Source: Cytophagales bacterium (GTDB lineage: Bacteria; Bacteroidota; Bacteroidia; Cytophagales; Thermoflexibacteraceae). From it: a DNA stretch of 37,436 nt. The DNA is taken from the NCBI GenBank assembly GCA_013299115.1, contig JAAFKA010000041.1:1-37436 (forward strand), read 5' to 3'. The first letter of the stretch is position 1; each line of letters opens with the position of its first letter. Positions 6,986-15,907 of this stretch are shown piece after piece. Below the pieces are notes generated by a model. The model ran no database searches. It saw only the letters and a list, made by a program, of their open reading frames with translations, and was not told the DNA's origin. The translations under genes were made by a program, and so were the position numbers.

Positions 6986-8749
6986 TCAATACCCTATTGC
7001 CCTGTTATCCCCTCTGGTGTAGTCTGCTCCGCCTTCCAACGTGCCGTTGGGCAAGACCAACACGCAATCCATTCTACCCAGCGTGGGGGCGTAGGAAATG
7101 GTGTGTCCGTAGGCAGCCAACTGTTTTTGCAACTGTTCGGAAAAACTCTTTTCCTCTAAAATTACTTCATCGGGCAACCATTGGTGGTGAAATTTCTTGG
7201 CATCTACGGCTTCTTGCATCGTCATTTGGTGTTCTATCACATTCAAAATAGTTTGATAAACCGAAGTGATAATGGTAGAGCCGCCAGGTGTGCCTACAAC
7301 CATAAACAATTTGTTGTTTTCGTCTGCCAAAATCGTGGGAGTCATCGAACTTAGCATACGTTTATTGGGTGCAATAGCATTTGCCTCGCCGCCCACCAAG
7401 CCAAATTGATTGGGTACACCTACTTTAATGCTAAAATCATCCATTTCGTTATTCAGGAAAAAACCAGCCCCTTCTACCATTACTTTGCAGCCGTAATTTC
7501 CGTTTAGTGTGGTTGTTATAGCTACGGCATTGCGGTCTTTGTCCACCACAGAAAGGTGAGTAGTTTCAAAACTTTCAATCTGCTCTACCTTGCCCTCTCG
7601 TATTTGCTGAGAAGGAGTTTTTTGGGTCAAATTGATGTTTGCCATTCTGCTTTTGATGTAATTTTTATTTAGCAACATCGTTTGTGGCACTTTATAGAAG
7701 TCGGGGTCACCCATATACACAGACCTGTCGGCATAGACTCGTCTTTCCATTTCCACCATCACGTGCATCGTTTTAGCGGTATTGTGTCCCCATTTGCGGA
7801 GAGGATAGTTTTCGGTAGCTCTGAAAAGTTGCAACAAAATGATACCTCCACTCGAAGGCGGCGGCATGGTGATTACTTTGTATTTTTTGTAATTGCCAAT
7901 TAAAGGTGTACGCCAAATGGCTTGGTAATTGTCTAAATCTTGTTGGCTAAGAATACCTTTGCCGCGTTGTATCTCTTTGAGAATCAGGGCTGCTGTTTCG
8001 CCTTCATAAAAACCAGCCCTACCTTTTTCTTGAATCAGGCGTAGAGTTTTGGCAAGGTCTTTATGCACCACCCAATCTCCTTCTTTCCAACCTTCGGCTT
8101 TTACCAAATGTTGGGGAATACTTTTGGGATTGTTTGCAATAATTTCCTCGCTGTATTGGTTGAGATATTTTGCCTCATGTTGCGTGAGGGCAAAACCTTT
8201 GGCAGCCAACTCTACGGCAGGAGCAAGCAAAGTAGCCCATGCCAATTTGCCTTGTTTTTTGTGCAAAGCCACCATGCCCTCCACCGAAGCAGGCACACCC
8301 ACCGCCAAATGTCCCGCCAAACTTAGGTGATTTTGGGCGTTGCCTTTGTCGTCTAAATACATATCACGCGAGGCTTTTTGCGGTGCTTTTTCCCTGAAAT
8401 CTAAGGCTGTTGATTCGCCATTTGCTTGTCTGCAAACAGCAAAACCTCCACCACCTATGTTGCCAGCACGCGGATAAACCACAGCCAAAGCAAAAAAAGT
8501 GGCAATGGCTGCATCAGTGGCGTTGCCTCCTTGTTTGAGAATCTCCACGCCTACGGCAGTTGCCAAGGGGTGGGCAGACGAAACCATACCTTGTGAGGCT
8601 ACGATTCCTACCTTGCGAGGCGTAGCAGAATTTGTAGTTTGCATAGCAACAGAACGAGGGGCAGGTTGGCAAGTTACTAACCAACTTCCCAACAATAATA
8701 GGGTTGCAAAAGTAACAGAATGGTTTGCAAATAGGTTGGTGTGTTTCAT
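6986..8749 (-). CDS. ggt: Gamma-glutamyltransferase (glutathione hydrolase), probable lipoprotein
   Basis: A 587-residue Ntn-hydrolase that cleaves or transfers the gamma-glutamyl group of glutathione and related peptides in the envelope. The proenzyme should self-cleave before Thr396 in ETTHLSVVDKDRNAV, aligning with the E. coli nucleophile Thr391. PPPSSGG (297-302 region) and GTPGGS (486-491 region) line the substrate pocket. The N-terminus is hydrophobic and ends in LVTC27, a near-lipobox (Thr at -1 is unusual), so membrane anchoring is plausible. It converges with nuoB. A possible 39-residue ORF lies 39 bp upstream and may share its transcript. Family length is about 560-590, so the gene is complete. 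Confidence 0.93.
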   Translation of the reverse strand: MKHTNLFANHSVTFATLLLLGSWLVTCQPAPRSVAMQTTNSATPRKVGIVASQGMVSSAHPLATAVGVEILKQGGNATDAAIATFFALAVVYPRAGNIGGGGFAVCRQANGESTALDFREKAPQKASRDMYLDDKGNAQNHLSLAGHLAVGVPASVEGMVALHKKQGKLAWATLLAPAVELAAKGFALTQHEAKYLNQYSEEIIANNPKSIPQHLVKAEGWKEGDWVVHKDLAKTLRLIQEKGRAGFYEGETAALILKEIQRGKGILSQQDLDNYQAIWRTPLIGNYKKYKVITMPPPSSGGIILLQLFRATENYPLRKWGHNTAKTMHVMVEMERRVYADRSVYMGDPDFYKVPQTMLLNKNYIKSRMANINLTQKTPSQQIREGKVEQIESFETTHLSVVDKDRNAVAITTTLNGNYGCKVMVEGAGFFLNNEMDDFSIKVGVPNQFGLVGGEANAIAPNKRMLSSMTPTILADENNKLFMVVGTPGGSTIITSVYQTILNVIEHQMTMQEAVDAKKFHHQWLPDEVILEEKSFSEQLQKQLAAYGHTISYAPTLGRMDCVLVLPNGTLEGGADYTRGDNRAIGY

Positions 8750-8788
8750 AAAAGTTTTTTAGTGTGCGGTATTTTGCAGTCAATTATA

Positions 8789-8908
8789 CTAAAAATGCGA
8801 ATATTGGGTTAAAAATTCAAGATTTTCAATAGGCATACCGCAAGGGTTTTTATGTTGGTTGTAATGTTCACGCAATAGTAGGTTTTGCTTTTCTGCTAAT
8901 GCCTGCAT
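8789..8908 (-). CDS. Possible 39-residue small protein or leader ORF upstream of ggt
   Basis: ATG at 8908 opens a 39-codon frame ending in TAG. The peptide is hydrophilic: it starts MQALAEKQNLLLREHYNQH and ends EFLTQYSHF. A good -7 box (TATCTTTG on the minus strand, 8926-8933) lies 17 bases before the ATG, and an A/G-rich AAAGGAAA directly precedes it. The ORF ends 39 bp before ggt, so it may be the first gene of that transcript or a leader peptide. No family is recognised. Confidence 0.45.
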   Translation of the reverse strand: MQALAEKQNLLLREHYNQHKNPCGMPIENLEFLTQYSHF

Positions 8909-8925
8909 TTTCCTTTGTTTTTTTG

Positions 8926-8933
8926 CAAAGATA
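8926..8933 (-). promoter_or_regulatory. -7 box for the small ORF/ggt transcript
   Basis: TATCTTTG on the minus strand matches TAnnTTTG. At the expected -33 position only a 3-of-4 match (ATTG, near 8950-8953) is present. It lies back to back with the pheS promoter. Confidence 0.45.
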
Positions 8934-8984
8934 TACTAAAATAACCCTGCAATGATAGTCTTTTTTTAGTATATACACAAAGGA

Positions 8985-9015
8985 TTTGATTTTTTCATTT
9001 TTCCAATTACTTTTG
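8985..9015 (+). promoter_or_regulatory. Bacteroidota-type promoter for pheS
   Basis: TTTG at 8985-8988, a 19-base spacer, and TACTTTTG at 9008-9015. Transcription should start near 9022, about 20 bases before the ATG. Confidence 0.7.
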
Positions 9016-9041
9016 TTTTTCTTAGACCTCTACTGTACGTT

Positions 9042-10073
9042 ATGCAAACACAAATAGACGAAATATTGGCTGCTATCAACAGCTACGAAGCCCAAAATAA
9101 AGAGCAACTCGAAGGTTTTAAAACTGCCTACACAGGCAAGAAGGGAGTTTTAACCGAATTGTTCGACCAAATGAAAACCTTGCCCGCCGACCAACGCAAG
9201 GATTTTGGGCAAAGAGTAAACCAACTCAAAGAAGCTGCTCAGCTTAAACTCAAAACTTTGACTGAGCAGATAGAAAATGCTCAATTAGCCAATGTAAGCA
9301 AGCCTCACGACTTGACCTTGCCCACTATCCCTGCCACGTATGGGGCTATTCACCCCTTGACACACACACGCGAAAGGATAGTCCAAATTTTTGAAAGAAT
9401 GGGCTTTAACCTCTCCGATGGACCCGAAGTAGAAGACGATTGGCACAACTTTACTGCCCTAAATTTTCCGCCCAACCACCCCGCCAGAGATATGCAGGAC
9501 ACTTTTTTTATTACCAAAGGAACTGCCAACGACATAGCTTTGCGTACCCATACCTCCTCTGTACAGGTGCGTGTGATGGAAAGCCAAAGACCGCCGATGC
9601 GGACTATTTCTATTGGTAGGGTCTATCGCAATGAAGCTATTTCGGCTCGTGCGCATTGCATTTTTCACCAAGTAGAGGGATTTTATATAGACAAAAACGT
9701 AGGTTTTAAGGATTTGAAAGACACTTTGTATCATTTTGCTAAGGAAATGTTTGGCAAAGAAACCAAAATCAGACTAAGACCTTCTTACTTTCCGTTTACA
9801 GAACCCAGTGCGGAGTTAGATATTTCTTGCTTTATCTGTGGAGGCAAAGGTTGCAATGTCTGCAAATATTCGGGTTGGGTAGAAATTGGCGGTTGCGGTA
9901 TGATAGACCCTAATGTAATGAAAAGTAGCAACATAGACCCTGACCAATACACAGGTTTTGCCTTCGGCATGGGCATAGAACGGATAACGATGCTCCGCTA
10001 CCAAATCAAAGATTTGCGTCTGTTTACCGAAAATGATGTAAGGTTTTTAAAACAATTTGATGGAACTTTGTAA
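9042..10073 (+). CDS. pheS: Phenylalanine-tRNA ligase alpha subunit
   Basis: A 343-residue class II aminoacyl-tRNA synthetase subunit that activates Phe and forms an alpha2beta2 enzyme with PheT (not in the window). Residues 1-90 form the N-terminal coiled-coil arm. The catalytic core shows motif 2 (GRVYRNEAISARAHCIFHQ, 192-210, then EGFYID) and motif 3 (FGMGIERITMLRY, 308-320). A Cys4 insert, Cys263-x2-Cys266 and Cys271-x2-Cys274, looks like a small zinc site seen in many bacterial PheS proteins. The length is normal. It has its own promoter at 8985-9015 and ends 8 bp before the convergent DUF2339 gene. Confidence 0.97.
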   Translation: MQTQIDEILAAINSYEAQNKEQLEGFKTAYTGKKGVLTELFDQMKTLPADQRKDFGQRVNQLKEAAQLKLKTLTEQIENAQLANVSKPHDLTLPTIPATYGAIHPLTHTRERIVQIFERMGFNLSDGPEVEDDWHNFTALNFPPNHPARDMQDTFFITKGTANDIALRTHTSSVQVRVMESQRPPMRTISIGRVYRNEAISARAHCIFHQVEGFYIDKNVGFKDLKDTLYHFAKEMFGKETKIRLRPSYFPFTEPSAELDISCFICGGKGCNVCKYSGWVEIGGCGMIDPNVMKSSNIDPDQYTGFAFGMGIERITMLRYQIKDLRLFTENDVRFLKQFDGTL

Positions 10074-10081
10074 GTAGTTTT

Positions 10082-13000
10082 TTACTTCTCCTTAAACCGC
10101 ATAAACAAGAAAGAGCCTCCTAACATCAATACGCCTATGCCCATAAAAACCATTACTTTTTGAGGGGCAGCGGCATTGGCAAGGTCTTGGGTGTAGAGTT
10201 TAAAGAGGGCAAGGGCAAAAAACGCAACCGACAACTTGATAAGTTGCTTGTAACCTTTGCTTGCTCCGTTGAAAAGCAAGATAATGGCGTGCAACGTAAA
10301 GGCTATGGTGAGCCAAATTGTATCTGCTCTACCGAGCAACAGTGCCAACACACTTGCATAGACCACAGCCGTAGCCAAATGGACACCAAACAAGTCTGCC
10401 CACCAAATTGCGTTAGCTTGTTGGGTGTTCATGGGGTAGAGGGTATCTTTTTTGTAAGCAATGACGTAGTAAAACGGCAACATCAGCACTGCCAAAGCCA
10501 CCGCAACAGGTTGATTGGGCATGGTTTCCAATCTTGCCAACCAGATGGCGAGGGAATAGAGGGTAAACAAACCAAAAACTCCCATAAAATTGCCGACTCT
10601 GTACGCAAATTTGTAGTTGCCTTGCAAGGGCAATAAGTTGCTTCTGAACAAAACTAAACAAGCAAAATAGGTTGCAACCAAACAAAAAGCTGCAATAAAG
10701 TTGCGTGAAAATTGCAAAGTTCCCAAAAATAAAACCAGACCCAAATAATAGAAAGCATACGCATTGATAACCTGATACTCAAAAATTGGCATTTCGTCTT
10801 TGCCCACTTTTTTGGGTGGCACTTGCAAACCTTTTTTGTAAAGCACTATACCAAATAGCAAAACCACGCCCAACAAAGCTGCTGCCAATGTAACTTGTTG
10901 CTGCACAGGGTTTGGATTTTGGAAAGACTGCCCAAAAGCTGCCTGCACTAAGCAAAAAGTGGCAAAACCAATAAGCAAATGTAGTTCTATTTTGTCTAAG
11001 TTTTTGTTGTTGATTTCTGCCACCACAAAGTTCAGGGCTACTGCCAACCACGCCACTAAGGGCATATAGTCGGGATAGTATCGAAAAGTAACAGCTACCA
11101 TGAGCAAAGACACCCAAAAACCACTCAAATCGTAGTCTAACCAAGCTTTTTCGGGACTTCGTTCTTGAGTTTTGTCCTCGTCTTTGCGTTTATAAAATTT
11201 GCTATACAACAAAATTCCCAACAAAATTGCCATGCCATAGCCCATTGCCCCTACGCTTACCTTGAAAAAATAGGCTGCACTGTAAGGCAGAATGAGTTGT
11301 TTGCTTTGCGGAAAAAACACCAACACAGCCAAAGCCAACGGCACTAATAAATTCCACTCCCAAGCCACCGATTTTTTCTTTGTGATTTCAGCAACCACAA
11401 AGGCAACTAAAACCGAAGTCCAGATGGCAAAAGGCAAATATTGTCCGTTGAACCTATACACCGAAGACAAGAAGAAAATGGGCAATGCCAAATAAAACAA
11501 CTCCCTGAAAACCAACGAAGTAGCTAAAGCTGTTTGCGTTTCCTTTTCATCTGTCTTGTAATTTGGATTGTAGTTTGACCCTTCTTGTTTTTCACGAGTT
11601 TTTTTGGTTTTGGGGTTGCTATTACTCTCAGCCCACGAACTTGCCCAAGAAAAATGGGACAACAAAGGCAATATTTTTTGGAAAAATAGTTGCAACAACC
11701 AAAGGCTAAGGGCAAATTCTATGATTGCCACTTTTGCGGGCAAAGTTTGGAAACGGAAGGCAAAATCATTGACATTGAGGGCAGACAACAAAAATGCCCA
11801 AATCAAAACCGCCAAATGCAAAAAACCTATGAACATAGTGATTTTCAGTCGGTTGCAATACGCCCAAGCTATGTAAGCATAGACCAAAACAAAGGCAAAA
11901 TTAAACGACCACTGTTGCGAATAAAACCTTGCCCCTATCCAAAAAGCACAAACAAACCAAATAGACAAACTTTCGAGGCTTATCAAGGTCAAGGTATTTT
12001 CGTATCGTGTGCGTTGGTCTTTGTAACGATTGAGCAAAATAAAAGTAAGTAGCAACACAAAACCAAAGGAAAGTAAGTTAATATAGCCGTCTGTCCAGAG
12101 TACAACCAACCAATTTTGCGGAATGGTCATAAAAGTAGAAACCAATTTGCCCATGCCGAGCAAGAGCAAAAAATAACCTTCTTTGCGAACATCTACTAAG
12201 GCAAAAATAAATCCGCACAAGACCAAAGCCAGCCCTTCTATACTCCAAAACAACCCTGCAATGTTTTGATTGAACAGTTGCGGTACGGCAAAACCTGCAA
12301 AAGCCCCTGCAATAATCATAAACAGGAACTGCAATTTTGGGGTTAGTTTTTGCCTGAATACAAAGAAACCAGCCGTAAACAAGGCAGCATTGAGCAGATA
12401 AATCAAGCCCAAAGTTCGCAACAGCATATTTTGCCCGCCTTCATAAATGTTGTAAAGATTGGCAACCAACAAGGCAGCATTGCCCGCCAAGTTGAAAATG
12501 TCGTTGGTATCTAAATTTTCTTTGAAACCAAAATTGGCTAAGGAAACCTTGTTTTTGTCTTTGTTTTCGAACAAAGCAAAGAAAAAGAACAAGTAGGCAA
12601 AAGCCATGACAATGACAGTTAAAGTGCCAGAGGGTAAAAATTGCCTAAAATTAGTCAAAATCACCGCCTCAAACAGCACACCCGACACCAAAAACGCCAA
12701 TGTACCTGCGGTTTTCCACTTAATTTGCAAGGCTATCAAGACCGTAACCAAACAAAGTATCCACAAATAAATGAAGTAAAAAACCGAAATAATGTTGCTA
12801 TTGAGGTAAAAAGGGGCAAAAGCACCTCCAAACAAAGTAACAATTAGCACAATTCGGAGTTGATAGCGGAAGGCTAAGGCACAAGCCAAAGCCGTATTGA
12901 GTATCATCAAAAAAGTGTCGACCCAATAGTTGTTGAAAAACGGAAAGGTAATAGAATAAGACAAGAAATAGACCACCAAAAAGTTTAGCGAAATGCCCAA

Positions 13001-13948
13001 CCCTTGCAAGGAAGCCCCAAAATCGTGGTATTTTTGCTGCCGTTTTTGCAAATAAATCCCTGCCCAAATCAGCCCTGCACTGGTGGCTAAGGTGCCTAAG
13101 ATTTTCATTGTTTCGAAGGCTGCATCGCTGATAAACTGCATGAGGTAGCCAAAACCAAACAAAATAGCCAACAACCCGCCAATGGTCATAAAAAACACAG
13201 GCAATTTGTCTTGGGCTTTGTAGTGTTGGTAAACGTCTGCCAAATAAGACCAAAATTGTGCTAAGGGGGCAAAAAAAGTACCCACTAAGGTAGTTTCCAA
13301 AAATCCTTTGACATCTGCCCAAAAAGCAGCTTGACTTTCTTGGCGTTGCCTTCTTTCATATTCCTTCTGGCGTTGGAAATTTTCTCTTTCTTGTTTGTAA
13401 GCCTGTTCTTGTTTGTATTTTTCGTTTTGTTGCTGTCTTTCTTGTTTGGCTTGCTCCTCTTTTGCTTTTTTCACCTTTTCCTCGTGTTCTCTAAAAGCCT
13501 TTTCTTGTTCGGCTCGCAACCTTTCTTGTTCTTGCTGTTCTCTGCGTTTTTGTTCTGCCATTTTTTCGGCTTGCTCTATTTCTTCGGGAGTAGCCAATGG
13601 ATTGGCAACCAAAACCTCTTTTTCAGGCAAATTAACAGGCAGGTTGATAGGCAAAATTTCAGGCGAAATTTCGGGCAGGGCAATATTTTTTTGCTCTCTG
13701 CCTTGTGCTTGAGCAAACAATAGTTGCTGTTTTTGTTGCAAAAAGTTGAGTTGTCTTTCGGCTATTTCTATTCGCCCTGTCAAGTTGTGGGTCTGCACCT
13801 CAAACTTTTGTTTCATATCCAAAAGTTGCAGTTTCAGCTGCCTGACGCCGATTTGTTCCTCATTAAACTCCAAAGTTTTGCCACAGTGGTAGCAAATTGT
13901 AGCCTCCACAGCATTTTGGTATTGGCAATATGGGCAGGATAGTTTCAT
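10082..13948 (-). CDS. Giant DUF2339 polytopic membrane protein with N-terminal zinc ribbon
   Basis: About 1288 residues from ATG at 13948. That start is preferred because a Cys4 zinc ribbon (Cys5-x2-Cys8 ... Cys19-x2-Cys22, MKLSCPYCQYQNAVE) follows at once; the 15 codons upstream, back to a GTG at 13993, lie in a palindromic repeat. Residues about 35-205 are a coiled coil very rich in Gln, Glu, Lys and Arg. The rest is a long chain of hydrophobic segments, probably more than 25 membrane helices, with an interruption rich in Lys/Asn (KTKKTREKQEG). This order (zinc ribbon or coiled coil, then many helices) fits DUF2339, whose function is unknown. The Uma2 gene lies 93 bp upstream on the same strand. 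Confidence 0.85.
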   Translation of the reverse strand: MKLSCPYCQYQNAVEATICYHCGKTLEFNEEQIGVRQLKLQLLDMKQKFEVQTHNLTGRIEIAERQLNFLQQKQQLLFAQAQGREQKNIALPEISPEILPINLPVNLPEKEVLVANPLATPEEIEQAEKMAEQKRREQQEQERLRAEQEKAFREHEEKVKKAKEEQAKQERQQQNEKYKQEQAYKQERENFQRQKEYERRQRQESQAAFWADVKGFLETTLVGTFFAPLAQFWSYLADVYQHYKAQDKLPVFFMTIGGLLAILFGFGYLMQFISDAAFETMKILGTLATSAGLIWAGIYLQKRQQKYHDFGASLQGLGISLNFLVVYFLSYSITFPFFNNYWVDTFLMILNTALACALAFRYQLRIVLIVTLFGGAFAPFYLNSNIISVFYFIYLWILCLVTVLIALQIKWKTAGTLAFLVSGVLFEAVILTNFRQFLPSGTLTVIVMAFAYLFFFFALFENKDKNKVSLANFGFKENLDTNDIFNLAGNAALLVANLYNIYEGGQNMLLRTLGLIYLLNAALFTAGFFVFRQKLTPKLQFLFMIIAGAFAGFAVPQLFNQNIAGLFWSIEGLALVLCGFIFALVDVRKEGYFLLLLGMGKLVSTFMTIPQNWLVVLWTDGYINLLSFGFVLLLTFILLNRYKDQRTRYENTLTLISLESLSIWFVCAFWIGARFYSQQWSFNFAFVLVYAYIAWAYCNRLKITMFIGFLHLAVLIWAFLLSALNVNDFAFRFQTLPAKVAIIEFALSLWLLQLFFQKILPLLSHFSWASSWAESNSNPKTKKTREKQEGSNYNPNYKTDEKETQTALATSLVFRELFYLALPIFFLSSVYRFNGQYLPFAIWTSVLVAFVVAEITKKKSVAWEWNLLVPLALAVLVFFPQSKQLILPYSAAYFFKVSVGAMGYGMAILLGILLYSKFYKRKDEDKTQERSPEKAWLDYDLSGFWVSLLMVAVTFRYYPDYMPLVAWLAVALNFVVAEINNKNLDKIELHLLIGFATFCLVQAAFGQSFQNPNPVQQQVTLAAALLGVVLLFGIVLYKKGLQVPPKKVGKDEMPIFEYQVINAYAFYYLGLVLFLGTLQFSRNFIAAFCLVATYFACLVLFRSNLLPLQGNYKFAYRVGNFMGVFGLFTLYSLAIWLARLETMPNQPVAVALAVLMLPFYYVIAYKKDTLYPMNTQQANAIWWADLFGVHLATAVVYASVLALLLGRADTIWLTIAFTLHAIILLFNGASKGYKQLIKLSVAFFALALFKLYTQDLANAAAPQKVMVFMGIGVLMLGGSFLFMRFKEK

Positions 13949-13970
13949 AAAAAAAATGATAAAATTTATT

Positions 13971-14036
13971 GTAGTGTGGACTTTAGTCCACACAGAACTT
14001 TTTTAGTTATAAGAAACGGACTAAAGTCTGTTCTAC
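13971..14036. repeat. Inverted pair of GGACTTTAGTCC-type palindromes
   Basis: Arms GTAGTGTGGACTTTAGTCC (13971-13989) and, on the minus strand, GTAGAACAGACTTTAGTCC (14018-14036) match at 15 of 19 positions. The first arm is part of the self-palindrome GTGTGGACTTTAGTCCACAC (13974-13993). It lies between the Uma2 and DUF2339 genes and shares the CTTTAG centre with the ACGCTTTAGCGT family elsewhere. Confidence 0.75.
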
Positions 14037-14041
14037 AGCTA

Positions 14042-14662
14042 CTACACTTCCTCCTCGTCCTCAATGTCTACCTCTGGTTTTGGCGGCACTATGGTTACAC
14101 CTTCATAAACTTCCTCGATAGAAAATTCAATTTGCAAGGTGTCTATCACTATCATTGGTTTAGTTTCATAATAGGCTTCGTAAGTCCAAAAATCTCCTCT
14201 TTTGGTAAAAACCTCTACGCATTTTTGCTCTTGGTGTACCAATACATAACACTTAAAACTCGGCAACAATTTGTAATATTCAAATTTGGCGGTTCTGTCG
14301 TATTCGGCTGTACTTTTAGAAAGTACCTCCACTATCAACGAAGGATTGACCAGTACACTATTACTTTTCTTGTACGGCTGCACCTCACCACAGACCACAC
14401 TCACATCAGGATAAAAACCTCTATGGGCTTCTGCTACATAAACCTTGACATCACTGGTAAAACTATTACAAATCGAACTTTTAATTCGGAGTTGAATAGT
14501 CATTTGCATATTGCGAGTAAGCAAACTATGGTCGAAGGTACTTCCTGCCATAGCCACTATTTTGCCATCATAAAACTCACTTTTGTGTTCGTTTTGGGCT
14601 TCTATTCTCAAATATTCGTCAAAAGAATAGGTTTGCGGGGTAATATTAGGCAATGCAGACAT
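14042..14662 (-). CDS. Uma2-family (DUF820) PD-(D/E)XK nuclease-like protein
   Basis: A 206-residue protein. The family pattern is clear: an N-terminal helical part (YSFDEYLRIEAQNEHKSEFYDGKIVAMAG), then the nuclease-like core with Asp in GFYPDVSVVCG, Glu in PSLIVEVLSKSTAEYDR, and the helix KFEYYKLLPSFKCYVLV. Uma2 proteins are multi-copy and of unproven function in bacteria, often said to be restriction-type nucleases. The C-terminus (EVDIEDEEEV) is acidic. It is flanked on both sides by palindromic repeats (14701-14782 upstream, 13971-14036 downstream). The gene begins at ATG 14662. Confidence 0.85.
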   Translation of the reverse strand: MSALPNITPQTYSFDEYLRIEAQNEHKSEFYDGKIVAMAGSTFDHSLLTRNMQMTIQLRIKSSICNSFTSDVKVYVAEAHRGFYPDVSVVCGEVQPYKKSNSVLVNPSLIVEVLSKSTAEYDRTAKFEYYKLLPSFKCYVLVHQEQKCVEVFTKRGDFWTYEAYYETKPMIVIDTLQIEFSIEEVYEGVTIVPPKPEVDIEDEEEV

Positions 14663-14700
14663 AGGAATTTTGAATTTTTAGTTTTTTTGTAATGTTTCGT

Positions 14701-14782
14701 GAATGTAGCATACGCTTTAGCATGTGAAATTTGCAACGCAAATGCAAGAAAAAAATCACACGCTAAAGCGTATGTTACATTC
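14701..14782. repeat. Large inverted repeat of two ACGCTTTAGCGT-type elements
   Basis: The 27-base arms at 14701-14727 and 14756-14782 are complementary at 25 of 27 positions, containing CATACGCTTTAGC and GCTAAAGCGTATG. A smaller hairpin, ATTTGC-aac-GCAAAT (14729-14743), sits in the loop. It separates the divergent Uma2 and esterase genes. Confidence 0.8.
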
Positions 14783-14880
14783 TACGCAACTTATGTTATT
14801 TACACAAATCTATTAAATTTTTTTGAATTTTTAGTAGATTTGGCAATAACTTATTTGACAAAATAAATGCTTACGCTGCT

Positions 14881-15702
14881 ATGAAAAAACTAACCATGCT
14901 GTTTGCTTTTCTTTTTTACGTCTTTTCACTTTTTTTGTTTTTATTTTCTCTTGACAGCAAAGGGCAAACTATGCAACGCAGTCCACAAAAATTGGTTGTT
15001 TCCTCTACTTTTTTGCCTGTGGCAGATACTTGTTGGGTCTTTTTGCCGAAAAATTATGTAGCTACACAAACTTTTCCCTTAGTCTATTTATTGCACGGTT
15101 GGTCGGGCAATTACAAACAGTGGAACAACATCACCAGCCTTCAAACCTTTGCAGACCAATACCAATGCCTCATTGTCTGCCCCGATGGATTATATGATTC
15201 TTGGTATTTGGATAGTCCGCAACAGCAATTTGCCCAGTTTTTTTTCAAAGATTTGCACCCTACCCTACTGAAAAAATATGCAATCAAACAGCAAAATATT
15301 TTCATCAGTGGCGTAAGCATGGGAGGTTATGGGGCTTTTTCTCTGTTTCTCCAACAGCCTGAAATCTTTGCAGGCGTGGCAGCCACCAGTGCCTTGTTTG
15401 ACCTCACTTTGTTTGAAAACAGTTTTGGTTTGCCCAAAATCTTGCAAAAAATTCCCAAAACGGTACAAAAGGAGTTGAGTATTCATCAACAAATTCAAAA
15501 AAAGGCAATCAGGCAACCTATTTATTTTGATTGTGGAACAGAAGATGCTTTTTTTGCGGACAATTTGCAATTTGACAGTCTTTGCAAAACACTGAATTTG
15601 TCGGCTACTTTTGTGAAGGCAGCAGGCAATCACAACAAAAAATATTGGCAACAAATGATTAAAGGGCATTTTGAGTTTTTTAAACAAAATAGCAAAAAAT
15701 AA
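14881..15702 (+). CDS. Secreted esterase of the putative-esterase (PF00756, esterase D-like) family
   Basis: A 273-residue alpha/beta hydrolase with an N-terminal hydrophobic signal segment (about residues 7-24). The oxyanion region is YLLHGWSGNYKQW (69-81), the nucleophile elbow is SGVSMGGYGAF with Ser146, and Asp222 (CGTEDAFF) and His251 (AAGNHNKKYW) complete the triad. Members hydrolyse carboxylic esters such as feruloyl or acyl esters, or S-formylglutathione. The secretion signal here favours an extracytoplasmic ester or polysaccharide-linked substrate, but the substrate is not known. It is a single gene with AT-rich sequence after the stop. Confidence 0.85.
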   Translation: MKKLTMLFAFLFYVFSLFLFLFSLDSKGQTMQRSPQKLVVSSTFLPVADTCWVFLPKNYVATQTFPLVYLLHGWSGNYKQWNNITSLQTFADQYQCLIVCPDGLYDSWYLDSPQQQFAQFFFKDLHPTLLKKYAIKQQNIFISGVSMGGYGAFSLFLQQPEIFAGVAATSALFDLTLFENSFGLPKILQKIPKTVQKELSIHQQIQKKAIRQPIYFDCGTEDAFFADNLQFDSLCKTLNLSATFVKAAGNHNKKYWQQMIKGHFEFFKQNSKK

Positions 15703-15788
15703 TTCTTAATTTTAAATTCTTAATTTTTAGTTATGAATTAGCTAAATGACAAATTAGGTAGGTTTTTATGTAAAGTCATATTTTTTTG

Positions 15789-15796
15789 TACCTTTG
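15789..15796 (+). promoter_or_regulatory. -7 box for the FkbM methyltransferase gene
   Basis: TACCTTTG matches TAnnTTTG. No TTTG is present at the expected upstream distance. Transcription from here gives a leader of about 105 bases that includes the element at 15851-15892. Confidence 0.4.
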
Positions 15797-15850
15797 CGTT
15801 TGTTTTTGGGAATAGACTTGTTTAGTTGGAGAAACTATACCGTCTTTTGC

Positions 15851-15892
15851 ACACAGATAACGCAGATTTTACGGATTAAAAACACTGATTTT
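15851..15892. repeat. Possible dispersed repeat fragment in the FkbM leader
   Basis: The sequence starting ACACAGATAACGCAGATTTT and ending AACACTGATTTT has the look of short dispersed repeats that I recall from Bacteroidota intergenic regions. Only one copy is in the window, so this rests on recollection, not on repetition seen here. Confidence 0.3.
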
Positions 15893-15907
15893 TTATTTTT
15901 TTATCTT

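Noticed and set aside
12798-13322. Minus-strand 174-codon frame inside the DUF2339 gene
   Set aside because: Different frame of a long gene with continuous membrane-helix pattern; a Cys/Phe/Leu-rich shadow.
13949-13993. GTG start at 13993 for the DUF2339 gene
   Set aside because: The extra 15 codons translate a palindromic repeat; the zinc ribbon begins right after ATG 13948.
13976-14692. Plus-strand 238-codon frame
   Set aside because: Antisense to the Uma2 gene and crossing palindromic repeats; no domain, composition dominated by the complement of the real gene.
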